DNA of 64,000 nucleotides, from positions 1,727,001-1,791,000 of the forward strand of contig NZ_CP073653.1 of NCBI RefSeq assembly GCF_018223745.1, written 5' to 3'. The position numbers were made by a program, and so were the translations under genes. The DNA comes from Clostridium beijerinckii (GTDB taxonomy: Bacteria; Bacillota; Clostridia; Clostridiales; Clostridiaceae). Shown piece after piece: positions 42,400 through 52,162 of this stretch. Position 1 is the first letter of the stretch. Each line of letters begins with the position of its first letter. Below the pieces are notes generated by a model, which did not search any database, was not told where the DNA came from, and saw nothing but the letters and a program-made list of their open reading frames with translations.

Positions 42400-43086
42400 T
42401 TATTCATTTGGTATACCTAAATCTTTCATTGCTCTAATAATATGAATTTTCATGGCAGTTTTTGCACCTTCAGCATCTCTAGCCTCCAGAAACTCCATTA
42501 TCATGCGATGATCATTTAAAGTATTTTGAAGAATTGATTTATTTTCATCGGATAAAATAACACCATTATCAATTGCTTTGTATAATATAGGCATCAGCTT
42601 GTTCATAAATTCATTATGAGTAGCTTTTGCGATAGATTTATGGAAGGATCTCTCTACCTCGGTTCGATCTTCATTATTTAAGATCATTTCTTCTTCAAGT
42701 CTTCCGTAGTACAATATTCTTTCTAATTCCTTATCAGTGGCGCGTTTAGCAGCATAGTAAGCAGTCTCTGGTTCGAAAATTAATCTCATCTCATATAAAT
42801 CTTTAACATCTAATTTTTGAGTAGAAAGATTTTCTAACCCCATGCTTTCAGTAATGTTTTTTATTTCTGATACAAATGTGCCTTTGCCTCGCCTAATTTC
42901 TAAAATATTGTGAGCAACTAAAATACGAATGGCTTCTCTTAGAGTAGTTCTGCTTACTTTTAATTCAGTAGAAAGCTCATTTTCATTTGGTAGTTTATCA
43001 CCAATATTAAATTTTTTATCTATAGTAATCATCGCTAGTATATCATCAGCAACACTTTCCGATAAGCTTTTTCCTTTTCGTGGCAT
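42400..43086 (-). CDS. GntR/FadR-type regulator (FCD domain) next to ilvD
   Basis: A 228-residue regulator. N-terminal winged helix: DKLPNENELSTELKVSRTTLREAIRILVAHNILEIRRGKGTFVSE. C-terminal FCD helical ligand-binding domain (~95-228) has metal-site-like residues (DLYEMRLIFEPETAYYAA, ERSFHKSIAKATHNEF, LNDHRMIMEFLEARD). The ATG at 43086 is seven bases behind AAAGGAGG. The shared GACAWCA repeats before this gene and in the ilvD promoter make ilvD and itself the likely targets. Confidence 0.9.
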   Translation of the reverse strand: MPRKGKSLSESVADDILAMITIDKKFNIGDKLPNENELSTELKVSRTTLREAIRILVAHNILEIRRGKGTFVSEIKNITESMGLENLSTQKLDVKDLYEMRLIFEPETAYYAAKRATDKELERILYYGRLEEEMILNNEDRTEVERSFHKSIAKATHNEFMNKLMPILYKAIDNGVILSDENKSILQNTLNDHRMIMEFLEARDAEGAKTAMKIHIIRAMKDLGIPNE

Positions 43087-43115
43087 AAACAAACCTCCTT
43101 TTAGGTTATGTTTAT

Positions 43116-43161
43116 ATAATATAATAAAAGAGTCTAGCTTTCAATAGTGATGTCTGATGTC
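43116..43161 (-). promoter_or_regulatory. Promoter and operator of gntR/fadR-type gene
   Basis: On the minus strand TTGAAA (43139-43144) and TATTAT (43116-43121) are 17 bases apart. Directly upstream of the -35 is GACATCAGACATCA (43148-43161), an exact tandem of GACATCA, nearly identical to the ilvD promoter motif. Confidence 0.7.
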
Positions 43162-43189
43162 TTATGATTAAAGATTCCTATAAATACAA

Positions 43190-43220
43190 AATAAAGCTCG
43201 TTGAAGTGAATCCAACGAGC
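43190..43220 (-). terminator. Terminator of DUF1540 gene
   Basis: GCTCGTTG / CAACGAGC stem. On the minus strand it is followed by TTTATTTTG. Confidence 0.85.
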
Positions 43221-43232
43221 ACATACATAAAA

Positions 43233-43409
43233 TTAGATTTGGTTTTCAGGGATAAATGTAGCACAGTCTGTTTCTTGAGTATCGCTAGCATTTTTAGGTT
43301 GTACTTCTATTTGTTGTGCACAACAGTGATCACCTGACATATAATATTGACATGTATTAACAACGCATTTGATTCCTTGGTTTGGTGAACTCATTTTTTC
43401 TGGTTTCAT
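43233..43409 (-). CDS. DUF1540 domain-containing protein
   Basis: A 58-residue cysteine-rich protein. IKCVVNTCQYYMSGDHCCAQQ and ETDCATFIPE match the DUF1540 pattern, in which four or more cysteines probably bind a metal. GGAGG lies eight bases before the ATG. Members are common in Clostridia and sometimes linked to sporulation; the role is unknown. A strong terminator is 12 bases past the stop. Confidence 0.88.
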   Translation of the reverse strand: MKPEKMSSPNQGIKCVVNTCQYYMSGDHCCAQQIEVQPKNASDTQETDCATFIPENQI

Positions 43410-43576
43410 AGTTGTTACCTCCTAATAATATTATTTTAATTAACAATAATATTATTAGTTAATGGAATTTTTTTATACGAAAAAATGTAAGTTATATTTT
43501 TCAAAAAATGACTAAAGATATTTTGTTTATTACTTTAAAAATGTATTTTTTATCTTTTCGTGCCACTAATTGTCCA

Positions 43577-43605
43577 TTGATACGATTACATGATTATAGT
43601 AATAT
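43577..43605 (+). promoter_or_regulatory. Promoter for 26-residue peptide gene
   Basis: TTGATA (43577-43582) and TAATAT (43600-43605), 17-base spacer, about 30 bases before the start codon. Confidence 0.6.
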
Positions 43606-43636
43606 ATAATTAACAAATAGATTAGGGGGGGTACAA

Positions 43637-43717
43637 ATGACATTTGTAATAATAACAGTATTTGTGATTTATTCGATGGTGCGTAAACCAAGTACCGCAT
43701 CCAATAAAGAGAAATAG
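43637..43717 (+). CDS. 26-residue single-helix membrane peptide
   Basis: A hydrophobic segment (TFVIITVFVIYSMV) is followed by a short polar tail (RKPSTASNKEK). AGGGGGGG lies five bases before the ATG, with a promoter ahead and a terminator 60 bases behind, so this tiny transcription unit looks genuine. Such peptides often modulate a membrane protein or act as type I toxins; neither can be claimed here. Confidence 0.6.
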   Translation: MTFVIITVFVIYSMVRKPSTASNKEK

Positions 43718-43778
43718 ATTTTTATACAATCAAAATTGTAAAGTTTAATAAAAAATAAATATATAATTTATATTAGAA

Positions 43779-43808
43779 AGAGTAGCTTAAACGCTGCTCT
43801 TTTTTTAG
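43779..43808 (+). terminator. Terminator behind small peptide gene
   Basis: AGAGTAGC / GCTGCTCT stem (one wobble), six-base loop, then TTTTTTT. Confidence 0.85.
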
Positions 43809-43898
43809 TGTTAAGGAATAAAGTTTAGCATTAGCAATTTTTGAAATGCAGGAGTTATATATTAAACTCATATAATGGCTTAACAGATGCTTATGAGT

Positions 43899-44837
43899 TC
43901 AAGCTAGTAATAACATATAAATTGGAATGACAATTAAGCTAAAAATAGTTGTTATGATTGTATTTATCGTAGCATATTCGTAATCTGCATTATAACGTTT
44001 AGATACTATTGCTGTATTAGTCATGACTGGCATTGCTGCTTGAATAACAAATACTTCTTTCATAAGTAAAGGAGTATTTGCAAAATTACACAATAACAAA
44101 ATTAATATAGGAGAAATGACAAACCTTCCTAAAAGTATTGCTAGCATGTCCCAGCTAAATCTAAATTCTTTGAAATTAACAGAGTGAATTGTTATCCCTA
44201 TAAACAACATAGCTAATGGTGTTGTTAAATTACCGAAATATTTGCAAGTATCTAGAACAAACTTTGGAAGATGAATATCTAGTAATATAAGTAAAACAGC
44301 AAAAGTAAAGCTTAATAAAGGAGGTGACATGATACGTTTTATTGTATCAAAGGAAAAGATATTGGCATTGGTAGAGTCGCCATCACGACTAATTTCATAT
44401 ACACCAAGTGTCCAGAAAAATGTAGTATTTGCTATGTAGTATAATAAAACATTCGGGATGCTTTTTTCACCAAATAAAGCCATATTCACTGGAAGACCAA
44501 TAAATATAGAATTTGATACAAAAAACATTGATCTAAAGGTACCAATTCGTTTCTTGTCCACTTTAATAGCTTTAGAAACAATTACGGCAATTATATAAAC
44601 AATAGCCATGGATGTAAATGGAGCGAATAATCCATCACTAAGACTCAATAGTTTCTCTTTATCAAAGCTTTCTGTAAATTGTGAAATCATGAGGCAGGGG
44701 ATAGCAAGATTGCACACTAATCTTGAAAAAAGCTTTGAAGTTTTTTCATCAAACCAGCCTTTATGAGATAAAAAGAATCCAGTAGAAATCATGAGAACTA
44801 TACTAAATACACTTCCTAATGCATTAAAAATAATCAT
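43899..44837 (-). CDS. AEC family (auxin efflux carrier-type) transporter
   Basis: A 312-residue ten-helix transporter: FSIVLMISTGFFLSHKGWFDEKTSKLFSRLVCNLAIPCLMI, then the FRSMFFVSNSIFIGLPVNMALFGEKSIPNVLLYYI region with family-typical Asn/Pro, and C-terminal AAMPVMTNTAIVSKRYNADYEYATINTIITTI. Bacterial members move malate, malonate or similar carboxylates. AAAGGAG precedes the ATG. It is downstream of, and probably co-transcribed with, a GntR regulator 64 bases away. Confidence 0.88.
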   Translation of the reverse strand: MIIFNALGSVFSIVLMISTGFFLSHKGWFDEKTSKLFSRLVCNLAIPCLMISQFTESFDKEKLLSLSDGLFAPFTSMAIVYIIAVIVSKAIKVDKKRIGTFRSMFFVSNSIFIGLPVNMALFGEKSIPNVLLYYIANTTFFWTLGVYEISRDGDSTNANIFSFDTIKRIMSPPLLSFTFAVLLILLDIHLPKFVLDTCKYFGNLTTPLAMLFIGITIHSVNFKEFRFSWDMLAILLGRFVISPILILLLCNFANTPLLMKEVFVIQAAMPVMTNTAIVSKRYNADYEYATINTIITTIFSLIVIPIYMLLLA

Positions 44838-44901
44838 TATAAATTCTCCTTTAATATATTTTTAACTAATTGAATTAAAGAATAATGGATTACACTTTGA
44901 C

Positions 44902-45582
44902 TTATATAATGCAATCCTTTGATAAAATGTTTTTCAAATGTTTTAAATCATTGTCTATGTGGTTGTACATTGCTTTATATGCTTTTTCTTCATCTCTCTT
45001 TTTAATATAATGAAATATCTCAAGATGATGATTGAAAATATCCATATTACGCTCAGGTTCATAAACATCTATAGATCTATAAAAATAAGTGAGAGAACTC
45101 AAATCTTTACTCAACTTTTTTAGATGATTATTTTGGCTGAAATCTAAGATTAAATCATGAAATTTAGTATTTAGTTCAATAATACTTTTAGTAAGTGTAT
45201 CATCAAATCTTTCTATGTTTTTTTGAATTTTTACTAATACCTTTTCAATTTCATCTAATTCTTTATCAGATGCTTTAAGAGTAGTTAATTTTGCAGCCTG
45301 AGATTCTAAAGCTTGGCGACATTCATAAATATTTTCTATGTCTTCTTTAGTTGGCTTATAAATTGTAATTTTTGATTTATCTCCAATAACAAGTAGTCCA
45401 TCTTTTTCTAAAGAACGTATGGCTTCTCTTACTGGACTTCTGCTTATTTGAAATTCGCTGGCAAGTTTGGATTCATAAATCCTATCTCCGGGTTTTAAAA
45501 TACCGTTAAATATCATAGCTTTTATAGAATTGTAAGCTTGATCATAGTAAGAAGGCGCTTTTTCAATTTTATATTTTTCCAT
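44902..45582 (-). CDS. GntR family regulator (FCD domain) of AEC transporter
   Basis: 226 residues. Winged helix AYNSIKAMIFNGILKPGDRIYESKLASEFQISRSPVREAIRSLEKDGLLVI, then an FCD domain (ENIYECRQALESQAAKL, LNTKFHDLILDFSQNNHL, FNHHLEIFHYIKKRDEE). It probably senses an organic acid and controls itself and the AEC gene behind it. TAGGAGG precedes the ATG. A TGTATACT palindrome lies upstream. Confidence 0.9.
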   Translation of the reverse strand: MEKYKIEKAPSYYDQAYNSIKAMIFNGILKPGDRIYESKLASEFQISRSPVREAIRSLEKDGLLVIGDKSKITIYKPTKEDIENIYECRQALESQAAKLTTLKASDKELDEIEKVLVKIQKNIERFDDTLTKSIIELNTKFHDLILDFSQNNHLKKLSKDLSSLTYFYRSIDVYEPERNMDIFNHHLEIFHYIKKRDEEKAYKAMYNHIDNDLKHLKNILSKDCII

Positions 45583-45635
45583 TACTTTATCCTCCTATAG
45601 ATTGTGTTAAAACGATTAATTAATGTCAATATTTA

Positions 45636-45652
45636 TACAATGTATACTGTCG
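45636..45652 (-). promoter_or_regulatory. Candidate GntR operator
   Basis: ACAATGTATACTGTC contains the GTATAC palindrome (45642-45647) about 60 bases ahead of the GntR gene, resembling the GT-N-AC core of FCD-type regulator sites. Weak evidence. Confidence 0.35.
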
Positions 45653-45724
45653 ACAAATTAATTTTAGTATAATCTACATATACTAAATAATCAATATAAT
45701 TGAAATTAGATTGTAAAAATAAAT

Positions 45725-45761
45725 AAAAAACCTGGTGGATTAAATTTATAATCTACCAGGC
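45725..45761 (-). terminator. Terminator of small hydrophobic protein gene
   Basis: CCTGGTGGATT / AATCTACCAGG stem (one wobble). On the minus strand it is followed by TTTTTTATTT. Confidence 0.88.
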
Positions 45762-45787
45762 CAGATAATTATATTAGCCTATTTTAT

Positions 45788-45973
45788 TTATCTTCTTCTA
45801 TGATGTTTCTTATGTTCAACTAGATCGATAGCTCCAAGAACCATGTGAGCTGCACCGAACCCAACAACTCCAGCAGCGATAACTGGTGCCATTTCTACTG
45901 CCACCATAGCTGCACCTACACCTGTTACAACTGTACCTAATGCGGTTGGTATTGCTCCTTCTCGAATTCTCAT
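45788..45973 (-). CDS. Small Gly/Ala-rich membrane protein with His/Arg tail
   Basis: 61 residues: MRIREGAIPTALGTVVTGVG, then AAMVAVEMAPVIAAGVVGFGAAHMVLGAIDL with one or two hydrophobic helices, and VEHKKHHRRR at the end. AAAGGAGG lies five bases before the ATG and a strong terminator follows, so it is very likely expressed. No family is recognised; the compact helix pair and basic tail recall small membrane or bacteriocin-like peptides. Confidence 0.7.
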   Translation of the reverse strand: MRIREGAIPTALGTVVTGVGAAMVAVEMAPVIAAGVVGFGAAHMVLGAIDLVEHKKHHRRR

Positions 45974-46204
45974 ATTTATTCCTCCTTTAAACTAATAGAG
46001 TTTAATAATAGTATGTTTTTATCTAAGATTTATTATTTACCCTGAATTATTCATAAAATTATATGAAACATGCTTTGCATGGCTCGTTAAGCTGTTCTTA
46101 ACAAATTCAAAACTTCACTTATTAAGTGAAAAAATATAGAAAAATAGACTCAAATTTGTTATGGTTAATTTGCGAAAAAAAACAATTAACAAAGGAGAGT
46201 CTAT

Positions 46205-47529
46205 ATGGGTAGTTTATTAGAAAAATCTTTGAATTTCAAGAGAAATGTAAAAATTAATTTTGATGGTGGAAATTTAACATCAGATTCTGGTCTTATTTTA
46301 TATAGTGAATTTGATGAAAGAATAGGTTTTTCAAGAACTGTAAAAGATGTTTTTTATGTTAATGATGGAATTAATCATAGAGAACATACAAACGAAGAGA
46401 TATTACTACAAAAAGTTTATCAAAGAATAGCTGGCTATACAACCGACGATAATTCAGATGAATTAAGATATGATCCAGCGCTTACTACAATTTTAGATAA
46501 AAATGCACTAGCTTCACAGCCTACAATTTCACGTTTTAATAACAATCTCGATAAAGAAAACTTAAGACAATTTAATAAAATAAATGAGTTGGTTTTGGAT
46601 AAAGTATACTCAATTGATATGCCAAATCAAATAATTTTGGATATTGATTCTACTAATTTTGAAACTTATGGTAATCAATATGGTTCAGCATACAATTCAC
46701 ATTATTCAGCAAATGGATATCATCCACTATTAGTTTTTGATGGACTAACAGGTGATTTATTAAAGGCAGAGTTGCGTTCTGGAAATGTTTATACATCAAG
46801 AAAAACAGTGGCTTTTATTGGTCCATTATTAAAAAGGTATTCAAATAAATATATTTGTACAGACCTATACATTCGTGGCGATAGCGGTTTTGCTATACTT
46901 ATGGACTTTATGAAATTGCAGAAGAACATGATGCTAAATATGCAATAAGATTAAAAGCAAATGCAACATTGTATAAGTATTCTGAAGAATTTACTACAAG
47001 AATGGAGATATTATGCAAAAGAAATATCTATGACCATTATACTATATATGGTGAATTTGTATATAAAGCAAAGAAATGGACTAAAGAACGTAGAGTTGTT
47101 GTGAAATTAGAAAAGAAAGAAGGTCAAATGTGTATAGATTATACTTTTGTTGTGACTAACATGACCAGCCATCCAGAAGCTGTAATAAAATTTTATTGTA
47201 ATAGAGGAACAATGGAGAATTTTATTAAAGAAGGCAAAAACGGCTTCGCTTTCGATAAAATGAGTAGTTCATCTTTTATCGCAAATGCTAATAAGCTTCA
47301 AGAGATGGTTTTAGCATACAATTTAAACAATTGGATTAGAAGATTATGTTTTACAAATTCAATGAAATCTCTAAGAATAGAAACAATACGAATGAAAATA
47401 ATTAAAGTAGCTGGTAAACTTGTAAAGAGTAGTAGATACTTAAAATTCAAACTCTGTAGTTCATGTGCTTATCAAAATGAGTTTTGGCATATTTTAAAAA
47501 ATATCAATTCACTGCCGTTATTAAATTGA
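46205..47529 (+). pseudogene. Frameshifted IS1380-family transposase
   Basis: Two adjacent frames (46205-46948 and in-frame remains to 47529) together form one IS1380-type DDE transposase. FDGGNLTSDSGLILYSEFDERIGF, LDIDSTNFETYGNQYGSAYNSHY (first Asp) and RGDSGFAI (second Asp) are in the first; EIAEEHDAKYAIRLKANATL and CNRGTMENFIKEGKNGF (Glu) in the second. A lost base near 46900-46911 breaks the frame, so transposase is inactive unless frameshifting occurs. Flanking DNA (45974-46204, 47530-47776) shows no clear terminal repeats; CTTTGCATGGC at 46072 and GCGAAGC at 47579 might be eroded ends. Confidence 0.85.
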
Positions 47530-47776
47530 TTCAGATTACAATTTAATATGTAAGATATGGTTAAAACCTAAAGTCCGTAGCGAAGCTGTACGTATATTTA
47601 GAAAAATAATTAAAAATTAAGAAAAGAAATAGCTAATAGCATGAAAAACTAACTTTCTTATGTTATTAACTATATCTATGAATAATTCAGGTTTACATTA
47701 GTAACTTTCCACTTAAAATGATTTTTATGCTAAGTAATAATTTATAAAAAATATTAAATTATCTGCTTTATAAATT

Positions 47777-47929
47777 TTACTTATCTTCGGTTTGCTTATC
47801 ATATGCTATAAGGCATACTGGAGGATTATGGTGTTCATTTATTCTGTTTTCCATTTGTCTTATGAAATATATATCTTCTGTAGATAAATCACTGAATTCA
47901 TTATCAAATTTACTGCTATCATTACTCAT
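47777..47929 (-). CDS. Hypothetical 50-residue protein
   Basis: MSNDSSKFDNEFSDLSTEDI begins an acidic helical sequence ending HHNPPVCLIAYDKQTEDK. GGAGTG is six bases before the ATG, with an upstream Fur-independent AT region now occupied by an insertion sequence. No family is recognised. Being only 30 bases from the IS end, its promoter may have been lost or replaced. Confidence 0.5.
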   Translation of the reverse strand: MSNDSSKFDNEFSDLSTEDIYFIRQMENRINEHHNPPVCLIAYDKQTEDK

Positions 47930-47958
47930 GCTATCACTCCTTTCATAAGTATAGTATG

Positions 47959-49723
47959 TAGGCGTTTGCGAAACGCCGCAACCCGCAGAAATGCGGGATA
48001 TTTTTTTAGCAAAATAAAATAACTCCTCACTGATTTATGGTAAAATTGAATTGCCTAAAAACAAAACTACCATATACCTCAGAAAGGAGTCATATATATG
48101 ATAACATATAAACAGCTTTCTTTGGCAGATGTTTATTCTGATTGCAAAGAAAAATTTGAAAATGATAAATTCCAATTTCTTTCTTTACTCGAAAACACTA
48201 TCGACCTTGATGAGTTAGTTCCTGCATCTTTCATTAACCATTTTTACGCTTCCACAGGAAGGCCGCGAAAATATCAGCTTTATGCTATGATCAGTGCTTT
48301 AATTTTACAACGCATTTTTTCTATTCCTACAGATTCTCTTTTAATTATTTTCCTTAAATATTCTCAAGAACTAAGAGACTTCTGCGGCTTTTTAAGAGTT
48401 CCTGATTCATCTAAGTTTACTCGTTTCAAGCAGGACTTTCTTTTGGACTTACAATCCATGTTCGATAATCTTGTTGATATTACTGAACCGATATGCCAAC
48501 AGATTGATACGGCTCTTGCTTCCATGACTATTTTTGATACTTCAGGCCTTGAAGCATTTGTCACTGAAAATAATCCTAAATATGCTAATCGCATTATAAA
48601 ACAGCTTAAAAATTTTAAGAAAGCATGCAATTTAGATGACTCTTATGATCCTTATAAAGCTGCCTATGGCTCTATGCCATCACACGCTTCAGCCAACCCT
48701 GCCATCCAACAAATGTATATTAATGGGCATTTTTGCTATGCTTTTAAATTCGGAATCATTACTAATGGCCTCGGTATCGTAAGAGATATTTCGTTCTATA
48801 ATAAAGATTTTCTCAATGCTCATCCTGATATTATTGTTGAGAAAAAATCTGATTCACCTGATGAAGATAAATCTCTTGCAGATTCTAAGGCTCTTATCCC
48901 TGTTCTCAAAGATTTTTTTAACAAGCATCCATTAATAAGTCCAAAAACCTTTTTAGGAGATGCTGCTTTTGACAGTATTCAAATTTATCGTGATCTTCTT
49001 CTCGAATTAAAATTTGATAAAGCATATATTCCTTTAAAAACTAGGCTTACACTAGAAAATGCTGATTGCCCTTTAAACGAAGACGGCATTCCATGCTGTC
49101 CGAATGATCCTTCTATTCCAATGAAACGTGAAGGTAGTAAAAGTCATCTTCGTTCTAGAATTCCAACAATGAAGTTTGTATGCCCTAAAATGAAATGGTT
49201 ATATAACAAAGAAACCAAAAAGAGCAAACGTGTAACTCAATGTGAAAATCCATGTACAAATTCCTTATGTGGACGAATGTTTTATATTTATCCTGAAAAG
49301 AATCTGCGCGCATATCCTGGAATAACACGAGGAACCCAAGAATGGAGTAATACTTATAAAATCAGAGTAGCTGTTGAAAAAAATATAAATCACTTCAAAT
49401 ATAGTTACTGCGTCGCGGAGCGTAAGACTCAAAATGAGCAAACACTTCATGCTGATTTACTTCTAGCCGGAATAACTCAACTAATAACAGTTATCGTGGC
49501 AGATAAAATTCATAAACATAAATATATCCGAAGCTTAAAGCCATTAATTGCATAAAATTTATTTATAAAAATTGGAATTCACCTTCGCTTTATTTCGTGC
49601 GCCCTTTTTTAAGAAGTCAACTATTATATTTGTATAGCAGGAACCATTAAATCCATTAATAATGTTTTTGCAACTTCAAATCAATCATTATTCATTTTTA
49701 TCAATGAGTTTCGCAATTATCTA
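47959..49723 (+). mobile_element. Complete insertion sequence with 10-bp target duplication
   Basis: A 1765-bp element. Left end TAGGCGTTTGCGAAACGC and right end (reverse) TAGATAATTGCGAAACTC match at 14 of 18 positions. GTATAGTATG stands directly outside both ends (47949-47958 and 49724-49733), a 10-bp target duplication. Near the left end are GGCGTTT-GCG-AAACGCC and the terminator-like CCCGCA-GAAA-TGCGGG followed by T's, which would block incoming transcription. One transposase gene fills the element. Confidence 0.88.
48098..49555 (+). CDS. DDE transposase of the IS at 47959-49723
   Basis: A 485-residue transposase. The N-terminal helical domain (GRPRKYQLYAMISALILQRIFSIPTDSLLIIFLKYS, DUF772-like) is followed by the catalytic region: IFDTSGLEAF (D), FLGDAAFDS (D) and VAVEKNINHFKYSYC (E), with an inserted cysteine-rich part (CPNDPS...CPKMKW...CENPCTNSLCG) that may bind zinc. 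Family assignment between IS1182- and IS4-type is uncertain. The frame is intact and AGAAAGGAG precedes the ATG, so the element may be active. Confidence 0.88.
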   Translation: MITYKQLSLADVYSDCKEKFENDKFQFLSLLENTIDLDELVPASFINHFYASTGRPRKYQLYAMISALILQRIFSIPTDSLLIIFLKYSQELRDFCGFLRVPDSSKFTRFKQDFLLDLQSMFDNLVDITEPICQQIDTALASMTIFDTSGLEAFVTENNPKYANRIIKQLKNFKKACNLDDSYDPYKAAYGSMPSHASANPAIQQMYINGHFCYAFKFGIITNGLGIVRDISFYNKDFLNAHPDIIVEKKSDSPDEDKSLADSKALIPVLKDFFNKHPLISPKTFLGDAAFDSIQIYRDLLLELKFDKAYIPLKTRLTLENADCPLNEDGIPCCPNDPSIPMKREGSKSHLRSRIPTMKFVCPKMKWLYNKETKKSKRVTQCENPCTNSLCGRMFYIYPEKNLRAYPGITRGTQEWSNTYKIRVAVEKNINHFKYSYCVAERKTQNEQTLHADLLLAGITQLITVIVADKIHKHKYIRSLKPLIA

Positions 49724-49864
49724 GTATAGTATGGATAGGTAGAAAGATTTTAATCTGAAAATAATAAAGTAATAAGCTTTTTATTGTATGTATCATATAA
49801 GTGTATATATTTTTTCAGCGTGGCAAAGATAATTTTAATAAAGTATAAAAGGAGTGTTGTTTAT

Positions 49865-51907
49865 ATGTTATCTACAATAAAAGCCAACAATTTAATAAAT
49901 GAAAAATCTCCTTATTTATTGCAACATGCTAATAATCCAATAAATTGGTATTCATGGGGGGATGAAGCATTTGCAAAAGCTAAAGAGGAAGATAAGCCTA
50001 TTTTTTTATCGATTGGGTATTCAACTTGTCACTGGTGTCATGTAATGGCCCACGAATCATTTGAAGATGAGGAAATTGCAGGAATTATGAATGATAGTTT
50101 TATTGCGATTAAAGTGGACAGAGAGGAAAGACCAGATATTGATAGTGTATATATGACAGTTTGCCAAGCCTTAACCGGCCATGGAGGCTGGCCGCTTACA
50201 GTGATAATGACTCCAGATCAAAAACCATTTTTTGCAGGTACTTATTTTCCTAAAAAGGCTAAATATAATATGCCAGGACTTATGGATATTTTAAATTCAA
50301 TAAATAAGCAATGGAAGGATAATAAGGATAAGCTTATATCATCTGGTGATAGTATTTTATCAGAACTTGGTGGCTATTTTGATGGTGAAACAAGCAAATT
50401 GAAGTTGACATCTAAGACATTAAAAAATGGGTATAATCAAATTTTACACGCTTTTCAGGAAAAGTATGGAGGCTTTGGTGATGCACCTAAATTTCCGACG
50501 CCTCATATAACAATGTTTTTGCTTAGATATTATAAATCTCATAAAGAAATTAAAGCTTTAGAAATGGCTGAAAAAACCTTGATTTCTATGTATAGAGGTG
50601 GAATATTTGATCATATAGGTTTTGGTTTTTCAAGATATTCTACGGATAGTAAGTGGCTGGTACCACATTTTGAAAAGATGCTTTATGATAATGCTTTGCT
50701 TGTCATTGCATATTTAGAGGGATATGAGGTCACAAAAAATGAGATTTACAAAGAGGTTGCAACAAAAGTGCTAGAATATGTATTTAGAGAGCTTACTAGT
50801 AAAGAGGGTGGATTTTACTGTGCTGAAGATGCAGATAGCGAAGGTGAAGAGGGAAAATATTATGTTTTTGAACCTTTAGAAATTTTAAGTGTTTTAGGAG
50901 AAGAAGATGGTACGTATTTTAATGATTATTTTGACATAACTTCTGATGGGAACTTTGAGGGCAAGAGCATTCCGAATTTAATAAAAAATAAAAACTTTCA
51001 TAAGTCAGATGATAGGATAAAGTTACTTAGTGAACAAATACTTCAATATAGAAGTGACAGAACGGAATTACATAAAGATGATAAAATCTTAACTTCATGG
51101 AATGGACTTATGATAGCTGCACTTGGAAAAGCCTATAAAGTTATTGAGGATGAAAGATACTTTGAATATGCTAAGAAAGCAGTAGAGTTTATTTTCAATA
51201 ACTTGATGGACGAAAATAAAAGGCTTCTTGCAAGGTATAGAGATAAGGATTCGCGTCATAAAGCTTATTTAGATGACTATGCTTTTCTTTGTTTTGGACT
51301 TATAGAGCTTTATGAAAGTAGCTATGATATTGAGTTTTTAAATAAGGCGATTGAAATAAATAAGGATATGATTAACTTATTTTGGGATAATGAAAAAGAT
51401 GGATTCTTCCTTTATGGTGAGGATAGTGAAAAATTAATTGCTAGACCTAAGGAACTTTTTGATGGTGCTATGCCTTCAGGAAATTCTGTTGCAGCTTACA
51501 ATTTAATAAAGCTTGCAAGACTTACTGGTGATTTAACTCTTGAAGAAATGGCAGAGAAACAATTTAATTTTATTTGTGGCTCAGTATTTAATGAAGAGAT
51601 AAATCATTCATTCTTTTTAATGGCTGCATCATTTGCTTTAAATGAATCAGAAGAATTAGTATGCGTTACTAATGATAAAGGTGAAGAAGAAAAAATCAAA
51701 GATTTATTAAGTGAAAGGTCTATTTTTAATTTAACAACAATAATTAAGAATGATGAAAATAGAAATAAAATAGAAAATTTAGCACCATTTCTTAAGGAAT
51801 ATGATCTTATAAATGAAAAATCTACATATTATTTATGTAAAGGAAAATCGTGTATGGCTCCAGTAAATGATATTGGTGAATTAAGAAAAATGTTATCTAA
51901 ATTATAA
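49865..51907 (+). CDS. DUF255 thioredoxin-domain protein (YyaL/SPATA20-like)
   Basis: A 680-residue protein. N-terminal thioredoxin-like domain (1-~165) with [25 protein letters not shown] and the CHWCH motif ([14 protein letters not shown]), then an (alpha/alpha)6 barrel like N-acylglucosamine 2-epimerases ([54 protein letters not shown]-type loop). Enzymatic role unknown. The ATG at 49865 follows AAAAGGAG; 27 extra upstream codons in frame are not needed. Confidence 0.9.
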   Translation: MLSTIKANNLINEKSPYLLQHANNPINWYSWGDEAFAKAKEEDKPIFLSIGYSTCHWCHVMAHESFEDEEIAGIMNDSFIAIKVDREERPDIDSVYMTVCQALTGHGGWPLTVIMTPDQKPFFAGTYFPKKAKYNMPGLMDILNSINKQWKDNKDKLISSGDSILSELGGYFDGETSKLKLTSKTLKNGYNQILHAFQEKYGGFGDAPKFPTPHITMFLLRYYKSHKEIKALEMAEKTLISMYRGGIFDHIGFGFSRYSTDSKWLVPHFEKMLYDNALLVIAYLEGYEVTKNEIYKEVATKVLEYVFRELTSKEGGFYCAEDADSEGEEGKYYVFEPLEILSVLGEEDGTYFNDYFDITSDGNFEGKSIPNLIKNKNFHKSDDRIKLLSEQILQYRSDRTELHKDDKILTSWNGLMIAALGKAYKVIEDERYFEYAKKAVEFIFNNLMDENKRLLARYRDKDSRHKAYLDDYAFLCFGLIELYESSYDIEFLNKAIEINKDMINLFWDNEKDGFFLYGEDSEKLIARPKELFDGAMPSGNSVAAYNLIKLARLTGDLTLEEMAEKQFNFICGSVFNEEINHSFFLMAASFALNESEELVCVTNDKGEEEKIKDLLSERSIFNLTTIIKNDENRNKIENLAPFLKEYDLINEKSTYYLCKGKSCMAPVNDIGELRKMLSKL

Positions 51908-51976
51908 GGTAGCGTAGTATTTAGTAAACATCAAAAAGAGGTTTTTTATAGGATTAAATTTATTTAAATACATTTT

Positions 51977-52018
51977 TTAAGGATGTATATAATAATTTTA
52001 GAAGTTATATACTCCTTA
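51977..52018 (+). terminator. Hairpin between DUF255 gene and ABC operon
   Basis: TTAAGGATGTATATAA pairs with TTATATACTCCTTA around a 12-base loop, then TTAAATTTTC. Probable weak terminator. Confidence 0.5.
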
Positions 52019-52162
52019 TTAAATTTTCAATAATAGCTTTATTAATTGTAGGATTATGTATGCATATTAAAAGGAGATGAATAATTAATCTAAAATTAAG
52101 ATTTATTTAAGTTGTTATAAGACCGAGTTTTAGTATAATAATTCCAAGGAGAGGATAAATTT

